Assembly: GCF_963678635.1 (NCBI RefSeq) | Contig: NC_087070.1 | Coordinates: 21,685,461-21,749,460 of the forward strand | DNA: 64,000 bases | From: Symsagittifera roscoffensis | Taxonomy: Eukaryota > Xenacoelomorpha > Acoela > Convolutidae | Direction: 5' to 3' | Program-made: the position numbers and the translations under genes | The notes under the pieces: model-generated | What the model was told of the DNA's origin: nothing | Seen by the model: only the letters and a program-made list of their open reading frames with translations | Databases searched by the model: none | Shown here: in pieces, positions 25,201-37,200 of the stretch | Layout of the letters: each line of letters starts with the position of its first letter | Position numbering within the stretch: the stretch's first letter is position 1

Positions 25201-28200
25201 CGATACCAAAAATTTTTGGATATTTGTGAACAGAATTTTATTCCGTGAAATCGGATCATAGACAAAGGGTACTAGACTAGTTTTTGGGTTGGTTTACGAC
25301 TCGAACCTGCTGACCAAAATTTTCCAAAAAATTTTGGGAAAAAAGTAAAAATTTCCAAAAAATCGTCAAAACGTCCCCATAATTCTGCGAAACTGTGCTG
25401 TAACATGACACCAACCTTATGGTAAGTGGTCTGGTAGCGAAATATCAGGCAAATTAAGTTGAGTTTTTTCATCCTCAGGTTTTTCCGCGTGTGTTGTTGG
25501 AACTTAACCGATTTGCCTGATTCTCCAACCCCATTGGTAAACTTAAGGTTTACAACGACTTGATACCTGTTTGCATCCGTTCGCTTTTCAAAACATTCGT
25601 TTCGCAACGACTGACTAAGTGGTCCGGGACGGTAAAATTAAGCAAGTTAAGTTGTTGTCTTTCATCCTCAGGTTTGCTCCGCGTGTGTTGTTGGTTTTCA
25701 ACCGACTTGCTTAATTCCCAAACCTCTTGGTAATTCGTCGAGCTACTAGCCGATTAGTAGTGACGCACCGTCGTACGACCGTTCAACAAATTTCGTACGC
25801 TGTAACATCATCCTAAGTGGTCAGGGAGGTGATATTAAGTAAGTTAAAATGGTTTTATTCATCCTCAGGTTTACTCCGTGTGTGTTGTTTGATATCAACC
25901 GACTTACTTAATCCCCAGCCCCATTGGTAACTTTACTCACCGAAAACCGTTCCGAATCGCCCCGCAAACGCCCGATAACCGTTAAGTATAGTTTGAGTTA
26001 AGTATAGACCCTAGAGCCATGGATGAGAACTTTCAGAAGAGGGTTCAAAGGTTATTTGCGAAGCGAACCAAACTTGAAAATGAACTGTACAAGTGCCATG
26101 AAATTATAATTGAGAACATTGAAAGTCAGAGTCGCTCATCAAAGATTGACACTCAGATTCAGAATTGCAAGAGCCTGATAGAGACTGCAGTTGAAATAAA
26201 TGAGGAATTGATTAAGTTAGCTTCTAAAAGTGTTGATCCTGATAAATTGATACCAGCGCAGGATATGTGGCTTCATACGGTTACATCAAGAAACGATACA
26301 GTTTTACAGAAGGCTGCATCATATAAAACTGGCTTAAACGTTGAACCTGAGGAAACAGAGCTTGACAATGTTTCAGAATCGTTAAGTACGATCGTAACAA
26401 CACAACCACAAGATTCACATGAAGCAGATGCGCGCTCTAAGGTGTCGCGGTACAGTAGTCGACATCATAAATCAGGTTCGCATAAATCCAGTCGCTATAC
26501 CGTCGCGCAGTCAAAAACATCAACTGAGAAGAGGCGAGATTTGTTGGTTTTGAAGAAGCAGCAGGAGGAACTTGAGAGACAAGCAAAGGTGTCATTGAAG
26601 TTGAAAGCGCAGCAAAATAAAATAAAAGAACAGCAAGGTAATTTAGAGTTGGAAGAACTAGCTGAGGTACACCGCAAGAAACTGGCTGAAATTGAGTTAA
26701 AGGAATTCGAGTTGGAAGAAGAGCTTTCTGCAGCAAGTGAGAAGATAGGAAATGCTAGCGTAACACATGTTGACCCACAACGTACTGAACAATGGGTAGA
26801 AAACGTTGTCACTGAGCAAGAGCAGGCCGAAGTTGTTGCAAGCTCAGAGCAAAGTCATCCAGTAGTCGAGAGTTCCACTTTGATTGCTACTGATGTTTTG
26901 CAAGGGGTTGGTGCCGTCGTCAGCGGGGGTGCCGTCGTCAACGCTGGTCAAACCACATACAGTGAACCGGGAGGCCACAATAGGAATCGAATTCAGGCTC
27001 AGAGATCAAGTTTGGTCCAATCGCGTCTGTCATTGCACTCAATCGAGAACCCATCTAGTTTACCACAGTTCGTTGCCTCCAGCTCAAACTTTGTTACTCC
27101 ACACTTAGCTTCAACACCTCATGCTGAAGTTTCGCAAAATCACAATCTGATACCACAAGCAAGTGGTAGCATTCCCGCTTCAATGCCCTTTGGTAATCCC
27201 ACCATTAATGTGGCACCGCCTTCTGTGTCGACCGTTACTAATCCAGTTTCGCTTCCGGCGAGTCAACCTTTTGTTCCTCCATTAACCGTTCCGATTCCCA
27301 TTTCGCTTCCGATTATTCAACCATTTGTCCCGTCAACCGTTCCTATTCCCTCTTTGCTTCCGGTCAGTCAGCCACATTCCGGCCCCGTTTCAACTGGGTA
27401 TCAGGCGCCTGCAGCGCCATCCCATCAACCTATAAATGTTCCAAACAACCCAACAAGTTTCTCAAGTGAACACTATAACCCGTATAGCAGTTTGTGGAGA
27501 CCTGCCGCGACTGCGCAAACGATGCCAGTTCCTCAATACTGCGCACCGCCCTCAAACGTTTTCTCAGTGACAACTCCTGTTGTTCCACCAAACACCGTAG
27601 TTCCTTTTACAAGTTTTGGGACTGTGTTTTACACCCAGCCGCAAACTCATCCAGTTGTTGAAACAGCGCATCAAGGTTATCCACCTACATATCCTGCGCC
27701 CACTACGGGCCCGTCTTACGTGCCTAATAGCGACGAACAACCCATCTCGGCGAGAGAGTTAGCAGACATCATTCTGCATAGCCGCAAAGACCGTCTACCG
27801 GAGTTGAAATTGGAAGTGTTTGATGGAGAACCACTTAACTGGTATGAATGGTTCGGGCAGTTCCAAGCAACAGTTGATTCGGCTATGCTAACTGATGATG
27901 AAAAACTCAAATATCTGAAAACACACGTTAAAGACAAAGCCAAGAGTGCAATTGCGGAATACGGCTACAGTGGAGTGTTGTATAAGGATGCTCTAGCAAC
28001 TCTCCAGAGAAAGTTTGGGCAACCTCATGTTGTAGTTGGTGCACATTTGGATAAGTTGAAGAATTTTCCCGCATTGAAGATGCACAACTCTGACCATGTT
28101 ATAAGTTTTTCTGCGGTGATTTCTGGGCTCGTAGCTGTTTTTAGGTCTTTGTCGTTCAATGACGACTTGAAAAGTGTGAACCTATTATATCAAGCCGTCA

Positions 28201-31200
28201 GTAAGCTTCCTCCAAATCTAAAAGAGGCATGGTCCATGCATACTGTTAGACAACATTGGCAGCGATTAACATTGCTAGACTTCAACGATTGGCTTAAGAA
28301 TAAGGCAGAAGGCCATGAGCGATTGAAATCTTTAGTCAAAGTCGAGCAGCCAGTTAAACAAAAAGTAGTTACAAAAGTGCTTGCAGGTAACACTAAGGTA
28401 AGTTCTAAGGATGAGAAAAGTAGAGAAAAGACAAGGTTTCCTACATGCTCGCTATGCAAAGGGCAGCATGCACTCTGGAACTGTTCCGTGTTCAAAGAGA
28501 AAAACGCAACACAAAGGGCTAAATATGTAGCAGAACAAAAGCTCTGTTTTTCTTGTTTACAAGGCAACCATACCTTCCGAAAGTGCCAAAAGGCAAGAAA
28601 ATGCCCAAAACAGGACTGTGAGAGCACTCACAATGTGCTTCTTCATGGAGCCGAGAAAGTTTTCCCGCCCAAAGAGGCCGACCGATCACCATCGACTCAA
28701 ACTAATACAAACACTACTTCTGCAAACAACGCAGCTTGTGTTAAACCTTGTGAGGGAACTGCAAAAGGTATTCTTCCCGTTGCGTTGGTAGATGTGTCCT
28801 CTGGTTCGGGAAATTCGAATGCACTAGCACTTTGTGACACCGGTTCCACTCATTCTTGGGTTTCCGCGGCACTCGTTGAACGTCTGAAATTAGTTGGCAC
28901 GCCCGTAAATGTTACGACCGATGGTTTTAACTCAGCCAAGGTATCTAAAACTCAACGAGTTCACTTGAAAGTTTCCGCAAAGCCCAATGAAAGTGAATTT
29001 TCGTTTTCGTTTGTCGCTTTCGTTAAGCACAACATGTATATAGGACCCGATGTTATAAACGTTTCCGAATTGCAGGTCAAATACCCGCAACTAGCCCCGT
29101 TAAAGACGACTGCGTATAATTACAAAGAGATTGAGATAGTTATAGGACAGGACTTCTATCATGCGATAAGACCCCTCGAACATGTCTTCGGAGATGAACT
29201 TGACTCACCGTGCGCCGTCCGACTTCCGATAGGTTGGGTCATTAGTGGTCCGTCTCCTGATCGTTCGTCCTTAAACTCTTCTTCCTTTAACTGCGTTACG
29301 GACGATATTTCTCTGACCGACCAAATCAAAACTTGGTATGAGTTAGAGTCGTATGGTGCGTTCAAGCAAGTAGATGCCCGTTCCGCCGCAGACAAGCGTG
29401 CTTTGTCGATCCTAAAAACTGAAACCGTTCACGATGGTGAGCGTTACACTGTACCGATGCTGTGGAGTGATAATGATGTTAGCTTGCCTAACAATTATTA
29501 TTCTTCATTAGCCCAATTAAAGTCGTTAGAGAAAAGATTAGATAGAGATCCGTTACTTCGCGAGAAGTATACCGAAACAATCAGAGAAGATATAAGTAAA
29601 GGATATGTCATAACCGTCAACCCGCACGATCCCAGCTCACGAGCCGAACGTGAGTGGTATCTTCCACACCATCCGGTTTTGAACCCGAAAAAACCCGGCA
29701 AGGTGCGCCGTGTGCTCAATGGAGCATCCAAATTTCATGGCACTTCCTTAAATAGATCTCTCTTGGTTGGCCCGGATCTCCTTCAAAATCTTATTTTTGT
29801 ACTGTTGAGGTTCCGTCAACACAAGTACGCCGTCTCAGCGGACATAGAAGGTATGTTCTTACAAGTTGGAGTACTTGCGCGAGATCAACCGTCTCTCCGT
29901 TTTTTGTGGCGGGAGGACCCCACTTCAAGTGTGGTGGTTCACCAATACACCCGTCATATTTTTGGCGCTTGTGATTCGCCAACTTGTGCGAATTTCGCGC
30001 TACAAAAAACTGCTTCTGATAATCAAGCTGAATACCCCGAAGCCGCTTCAGCCGTTGTCCAGAAGTTTTACATGGACGACTATCTTGACTCGTTCGAAAA
30101 TACCGCTGACGCTCTTAGCCTAAGTAAAGACTTAGTCGCAATGCTCAAATTAGGTGGGTTTAACCTGACAAAGTTTGTTAGCAATGTACCCGAAGTTACA
30201 ACCGCTCTTAATCCGGACAACCGTGAGTCCAACCCGTCAGTTAAGGATATTTGTAAGAGTCCAGACCAATCGTCGCATGTTCTTGGTCTCAGGTGGGATC
30301 ATGTAAAAGATACCCTAGTAGTAAGTAGAGGTGTTGATCGACCACTAGATAAAGCAATTACTCAACGCACCGTGTTGAGTTTTGTTTCCTCAGTTTTTGA
30401 TCCAATAGGACTGGTAGCTCCATATACTGTGAAAGCGCGCCTTTTACTAAAAGACATATGGAGAATCAGTGGTCAAAAGTGGGATGATGATCTCCCAGAG
30501 GAAATTAAACAACAATTTCTAGATTGGCACTCAGGACTTCCACTATTAGGTACTCTGACGATACCTCGTAGCTACTTTACCGAACCGTTCGACCGCTGTG
30601 AACTTCACACGTTCGGTGATAGTTCGCAGGACGTTTTTTGCGCCGTATCGTTTCTCCGAGCCCGACTTGCTAAATCGCAAAAGACCGAGTTAGCTTTCGT
30701 ATTTGGGAAAGCCCGTGTAGCGCCTATGAAGATGCTCTCCATTCCCAAGTTAGAGCTTCAGGCTGCTCTGCTTGCGACTCGACTCAAAGAAGAGATTTTG
30801 AAAGCGCTTACTTTCAAAGTAAGCAATGTATTCATGTGGACTGATTCTACCACCGTTCTCCAGTGGCTTAACTCGTGCAACAAACTTCCTGTGTTTGTTG
30901 GAAACCGCACTGGTGAAATCTTGGAGTCCACCACCATTGATCAATGGAATCATGTACTGAGTGGTTATAACCCAGCTGATACCGGCACACGAGGGATTTC
31001 TTCGGAAGCCCTCAAGGATAGCAGCTGGGTTAGAGGCCCTAGTATATTGAGGACATGTGATTGGCCATTCAAGCCGAACACTGATGTCATCAAAAAGATC
31101 CAATTAAAAGGCCCACTCTGTGACATTGATACATGCCTTGAGACTGCATCTACGTTTGTTGTTGATGCTTCATCTGAGAAAGCGCCGTCGATCCGTCTGT

Positions 31201-34200
31201 TTAAAAATTGGGATAAATTCAGCTCAATTGTAAAGTACAAACGTGTTTTAGCGTTTATGCTTCGTGTGCTACCATCGCATAAACACTTCCGTACAAAAAC
31301 GCTTGAAATAACCGACCCGTCCGAGTTAGATATTGCCGAGCAGAAGCTCATTTATCTCGCTCAGTCCGAATCATTTCCTGCCGAAGTGAAAATACTTCAG
31401 TCCGATAAACTGATAACAAAGAAAAGTCGGATTGCTAAATATTCTCCGTTCATCGGCCCAGCTGGCATCCTGCGTTCAACTGGACGTATCAGCCGTCTTG
31501 TTGATACCGACTTTGATAGCAAACATCCAATAATACTGGATGGTCGACACCGAGTTGCTCATATGTTGATTAGGCATATGCACTTTCAACATGCACATCA
31601 GGGGTTGGATTACATGCGTGCTGTAGTTCAGTTGAAATACATTGTTCTGAAGTTGCGCCGGTTACTTGGGAACATCGAAAATACTTGCATAACATGCCGT
31701 AAGCGCAAAGCAAAAACAGTTGTGCCCATTATGTCTGACCTACCGATTGAAAGACTGGGTTACAAGCAGCCTCCCTTCTCCAACACAGGTGTTGATTACT
31801 TTGGCCCGTTTCAAGTGCCGATACGCCGAAGTACCGAAAAGAGATGGGGTTTCCTATTTACCTGCCTCACGACTCGAGCCGTTCACATCGAGTTGGTTCC
31901 ATCTCTCGATACTAGTTCCTGCGTCATGGGCGTAGAGCGATTTATTGCAAGGCGAGGTACCCCCAAAACCATTCTTTCTGACAATGGCACGAATTTTGTT
32001 GGTGCTCAAAAGGAGCTCCTATCCTGTGTCCAAAATTGGAACAAAGTCGCCCCGGCCGTTTTCGTCCACAAAGGCATTAAGTGGAAGTTTAACCCGCCCA
32101 GTGCCCCTCATCACGGTGGCGCCTGGGAGCGGCTAGTGAGAAGTGTTAAGCGAGTGTTGTACGACATATTAGGCAACAGGAGATTAACTGAGGAAGTTCT
32201 AGGAACAACGCTCTGCCTAGTTGAACAATTACTTAACGCAAGACCGATCACTCCGGTCAGTTCCGATCCGCACGACCTAGAGGCACTCACCCCGAATCAC
32301 TTCATTCTCGGTCACAGCGCAGCTAGCTTCCCGTCGTTAAGTTTCGAAGATAACTTTGATTATAAAAAGCGTTACGCCAGAGCACAATCGTACGCTAACG
32401 CAGTTTGGTCACGCTGGCTGCGTGAATATGTACCATCTCTCAACAAGAGAGCAAAGTGGCATAATGATTCGGATGTCACACTGAAAACCGGCGACTTGGT
32501 TTGGGTAGTCGAACCCGACAGCCCACGTGGGCATTACCCACTCGCCCGTATTGCTAAACTACACTACGGCAAAGACGGATGCGCCCGATCCGCCGATATC
32601 AAAACTGTTACGAGCGAGCTGACACGACCGACTGTAAAACTCGCACCTGTTCTTCCGTCTTTAGGGGCGGAGGATGTTGCAGCGCAAATGTAAATGTGCG
32701 AGAGTATAAATGCATATAAAAGTAAATACATACAGGGACAGTAGCCAAGCGTATACATGGTGCGTCCCGGTGGGTTCGGCGCCGGTTCGAATCCCGACTA
32801 GGTCATTTCCTTTCTAGAACTCGAATGTGCACCGAACTTGATGGGATGCTCCGTAACCAGGTTCGGTCCCCCCAAAACCCATTTTAACCGTCTTTTCGCT
32901 CTAATTTGGTTCAGCCTTGGTTATGGCTGACCTTTAAAAAGAGCAATTTGTCTCAAGGACAAATACTGGCCATTTTTGCAGCTTGCTTTGAGTTATGCAG
33001 TTTATTGTGGCCGATGTTACCGATGATAAAGTTTGTTAAAATTATCGTTATATTTTCAAATTTCCGTTATATTTCCGGAGTTATTTTGCCGAGAAAATAC
33101 TCATTAATTAAAGTGTTTAAAAACCGTTTTTTTTATAATCTTGGAGATTGACGCGCACAATGCCATTTGGGAAATTTTTCATTTTTATGCCATTTGGGAA
33201 TTATGCCATTTGAGACGTAATCCTGTTTTTCTATTTAGTTCATGAACACTAGAAAAATGAGCTTCTACGTAACCGCTTTTTATTTTGTTCATGAACACTT
33301 AGAAAATCAGCTCCTACGTAACCGTTTTTTATTTAGTTCATGAACACTTATAAAATCAGCTCCTACGTAACTGTTTTTCTATTTAGTTCATGAACACTTA
33401 TAAAATCAGCTCCTACGTAACCGTTTTTTATTTAGTTCATGAACACTTAGAAAATCAGCTCCTACGTAACCGTTTTTTATTTAGTTCATGAACACTTAGA
33501 AAATCAGCTCCTACGTAACCGTTTTTTATTTAGTTCATGAACACTTAGAAAATCAGCTCCTACGTAACCGTTTTTTATTTAGTTCATGAACAGATTAAAA
33601 AAATAAGCTGCCTGAGAAGTTCCTGGTGAACCCAATGATGGCCTGAGCCAGTCCGACCACATTGATCTGGTGTGACTTGGTGGCACTCCGGGGCATGAAA
33701 TGGAACACCCTCTCGTCCTCCCTTCCCTCTTTGTTCCCGTACAGCTCATTCAGGATACTGAAATTAATTGGGATTTGTGGTGAAGTACTTATCAATTCAC
33801 CTTTGCATACATTTGTTTGACGTGTACGTCACTTTTTGTCCTGCATGAATAAAAAAAATAAGCTTAACATCTAAAGCATTTTCTATTAAGGTCAATTTTT
33901 TTACATTTAAGCATCAAGTTTAAGCAAGCGCCAAAAAAGCATTAACGTCACAAAACCAATTCAAAAAATGTCACCAAAAAAAGGTTCACTTGAAGTTTTG
34001 AGTAGAGATTTATCTTTTCTGTGGTTGACACTTTTCTATGTCTTACTGTCTACAACTACAATGTGTTTTATATTATTAAAAACCGGTATCAAAAAATCTG
34101 AAGGAAAGATTAAATACCTGAAGTTGACTAGTTCGGGGTAGGTGGAGTTTACGAAAGAGTTGACTGGAGTTTCATTCGCCATAATGGAATAGTTTCAATT

Positions 34201-37200
34201 AACCCGACCCAATACTTTATGAGTAACTGCAAATCAGAATACGAGAATCGAATAAATTTTCAATTAAGTAATTTTCAATTTGAAAAGACTGTGAACCATT
34301 TTGAATAAATTCATTTGCACATCTAAAAGAATTAAAAACTCAACATCAATTTAGAATGATCAAAAGAAGAAAATTGTTTACAACGATAACCTGTAACACC
34401 GTTTCCAGCATGCAGGTTTTATTCCACCATATTTTCACCAGTTTCATTAAAAACAAACGAAAAGAAAAATTTTCCCCGTTAGATAAAATATTCTCGGTAC
34501 TTTTTATTTGATACCTACTTCATACGAACGCTTTCATGCGAACGCTTCCTGATTCCTCAAAAATGTTTTTTTTTTAACAAAAAAGACCATATTCTACGGT
34601 TTCCTCCCAAATGCCATTTTTTGTACATAAACATCAGATTTTCAATGTAATAATTGCTGTTACGAAGTTGTTTAGAAGTAAACGTGCTTGTATTTGCGTA
34701 ATCCAGCCACATGCACATTTTCAATTCACGTTGACGAAAGTCAAACACAGAAAATTTAAACCTAAAAAAAGTTATCATAACAAAAATGAGAAAAATTTTT
34801 GATAGAAATACACGAAAAACTTGCTTTTGATAGATCTTTTCAAGATTAGTTCTTTTCGAGATAATTAATCCAGATAAGATAGATTTTCGAGATACATTTA
34901 ATCCAATATTAGTATCTTTTAATTCATTTTTATAATTTCATTTTGTAGCAGCATGTATGTCTAACCAAGTGGTAATTTTGAACTTAAATGTTTGAGAAAA
35001 AAATGGCATAGGGAAAAGGGACGGTTGAGAAAGCGAAGCAAGTGATGAACAAACTAACCCGACTCCTTCAGGTTACGACTGAGCAGTTCTGCAAACAACA
35101 GCCTCTCCACAGCCACTGACTTGGTGGCCCTGGCGTCCAGTGCCCCCCTGAATGCAAACGCATCTCCCCAGGTGGAGGGGGTGCTCCCATACTGTGGGGG
35201 AGTGCAGTCTCCGTCATTTTCTCCTGACAGGTCACCGGTACGATTCATACCTTAAACAATCAAACAATGAAAAGTAAGCAGAAAATCAACTTGGCCGAAA
35301 CTGACTTCCAACACAGAGCCTAAGCTTCATCTTGCAAACGCAAGCGAACAAGCGGCAAAATAAAATAACCAGGGAAGAAATATTTGTAACCACTATTTTT
35401 TAACCTGTTCAGAATAAGGGTTCGAAAAAAGAAATAAATTTAGAAACCCCACCTGACGAGTCCTCAGCTCCCAGTCCAATCCACTGGGCACAGGGGAACT
35501 TCCATATATGGCCAGTGAGACTGTTCCTTATAAGGAGAGTGTCCATGAACCAGTTGGATGTCTTACACGTTCCCTCACAACCAATGCGCACAGTTAACAG
35601 ACGACCCAGGTTGTCACACTTAAAACAAAAACACCTCTGATTGAATTTTAGAGAATAGTTTGTTCGAGCGCGCATATAACTTTATGGAACAAAATTTTGT
35701 CTTCTAAGTATTAATGTCTTCCAATTAGCAATTTCGAACAGACTTTTGGATAGTGAAAATAGAAAATTTCAGTTCAACCGAAGAACAAATCCTCACTATA
35801 AACTCGTCTAAAAAGCAAATTTTCTGAAACTTTTATGTTTTGAAATATCGATCGAAACACGATTAAAACAGCATTTTCACAGCTGAAAAGCTCTACCTAA
35901 ACTACCTGAATGAGGTATATAAATAAAGGCAAAATTTTAGATACATTTCAGAATTAAATTATTTACTATTATGATATATCACTCGAGCTTATGACGTTTA
36001 TTGGCGTCAACTGATTTCCGTGGGGAAAAAATGGAAACAAAGTTCTTGCTCACTTCTTGTGATTAGAAAAAAACGAGCAACACCTCAAACCAACTCACCT
36101 TGAAAGCTAACTCATTATTATCCGATTGCAAATACAACTTCTCACTTTGGTTCAAACTGCCAGTCACTATAATCGTGATTCGGTTCTCGTTAATCCTCGG
36201 AATTGGACAAACGTGCAATTTATACGCCACTTTACACACTGGAAAATTATCCGTGAATGAAAAGAAATCAACTGCGTTCAAGGTCAAAAGATGGTAGGTC
36301 AGTTGCGTAATCGTATCAACATGTGAAAACTCAGTATCATCAAAAAGGAAAAACGAATTCGGTCTGTAAAGCTGACGTAACAGAATCTCATCGCCGAGTA
36401 ATTCTTTAATATGCGAGGCTAAAACTTTTCTTTCAATTGCAAGTCGAATCCAAGCTCGAACTTTACTAGCTTCAGTCTTCAATTCGACCATTGATTGCAC
36501 AATACGTATTGACTGCATTAGATTCTGCTGGTAGAATTTGATTTTAAACGTCTGCAAAGGGGTTGAGATCGACAACTGGCTGGAAGGGTGGCGACCTCCG
36601 GCAGTCGGGGTTTGGGCCATTCGAGGCTCGGCGCGGACCGTGTTGGGGCTGACGGGGAGGGATCCGGCGGATGACAGATTGTTCCGATTGGGAGTCCGCG
36701 AGGGGGTTGAGAGGAGCATTTGTCGTTTTCCAAACTCGACTAGATGTGACCATAATGGCGAGTGACCCTAGAATCATTAATTACTTCATCTTATTTGAGT
36801 TTCGAAAATTTTTAGCAACAAAAATAGCAACGATAACATCCAAACAGTTTGTGAAAAAAATATCAAAACTTAAATTTCACGTCAAGTTCGAGTTATAGAT
36901 TTTATCATCTTTTATATTGAATCTTGTACGAGGATTGGACAAATTTTATTTCAAATTTCAAAAAACAGCTGGCCTTAAAGCTCTTTGAGTTTCGAGAATA
37001 AATTATGACCGGCGTTTTTTTGGTACAATTAACCCTATTTGAGAAAACTGGATCAATACGAAAAACTTTTGTTTCGCTGGTAAATCTGATAATTATTTTC
37101 TGTTTTCGAAATTAAAATTCGATAGCGTTTTCCGTGACCTTAAAAATTTTGCTGTTCAAATTTTGGAGTTTGCCTTTCTGTGAACAATAGAAATTCACTG

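Larger units (their letters stand above)
24136..33159 (+). mobile_element. BEL/Pao LTR retrotransposon, intact
   Basis: 9024 bp with 485-bp LTRs (TG...CA), a 5-bp duplication, PBS, 1.4-kb leader, one uninterrupted gag-pol ORF and a polypurine tract. The LTRs differ at one base that I can see (24231 C, 32770 T). It lies in CCZ1 intron 2, opposite in strand to the host gene. Nothing in the sequence looks inactivated. Confidence 0.95.
23770..33220. mobile_element. MITE interrupted by BEL/Pao element
   Basis: Inverted ends of about 60 bp, each with sub-repeats of TTCCCAAATGGCATAA: left 23770-23836, right 33160-33220 plus the last bases before 24136. With the BEL/Pao element removed the MITE would be near 430 bp. 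Both sides border satellite units, so it entered the array first. Confidence 0.75.

Noticed and set aside
26437-26812. Minus-strand ORFs opposite BEL/Pao gag
   Set aside because: Antisense shadows of a long coding frame.
33234-33592. CRISPR-like direct repeats
   Set aside because: The 50-bp units are contiguous with no unique spacers, in an animal intron; it is a satellite.
10667-35250. DENND5-CCZ1 fusion gene
   Set aside because: CCZ1 has its own ATG and stop, and DENND5 exon 14 joins exon 15 in phase past it.
36538-36777. Overlapping ORFs on both strands at DENND5 exon 12
   Set aside because: Shadows of a GC-rich exon; one of them only gave the true 5' part of the exon in another frame.
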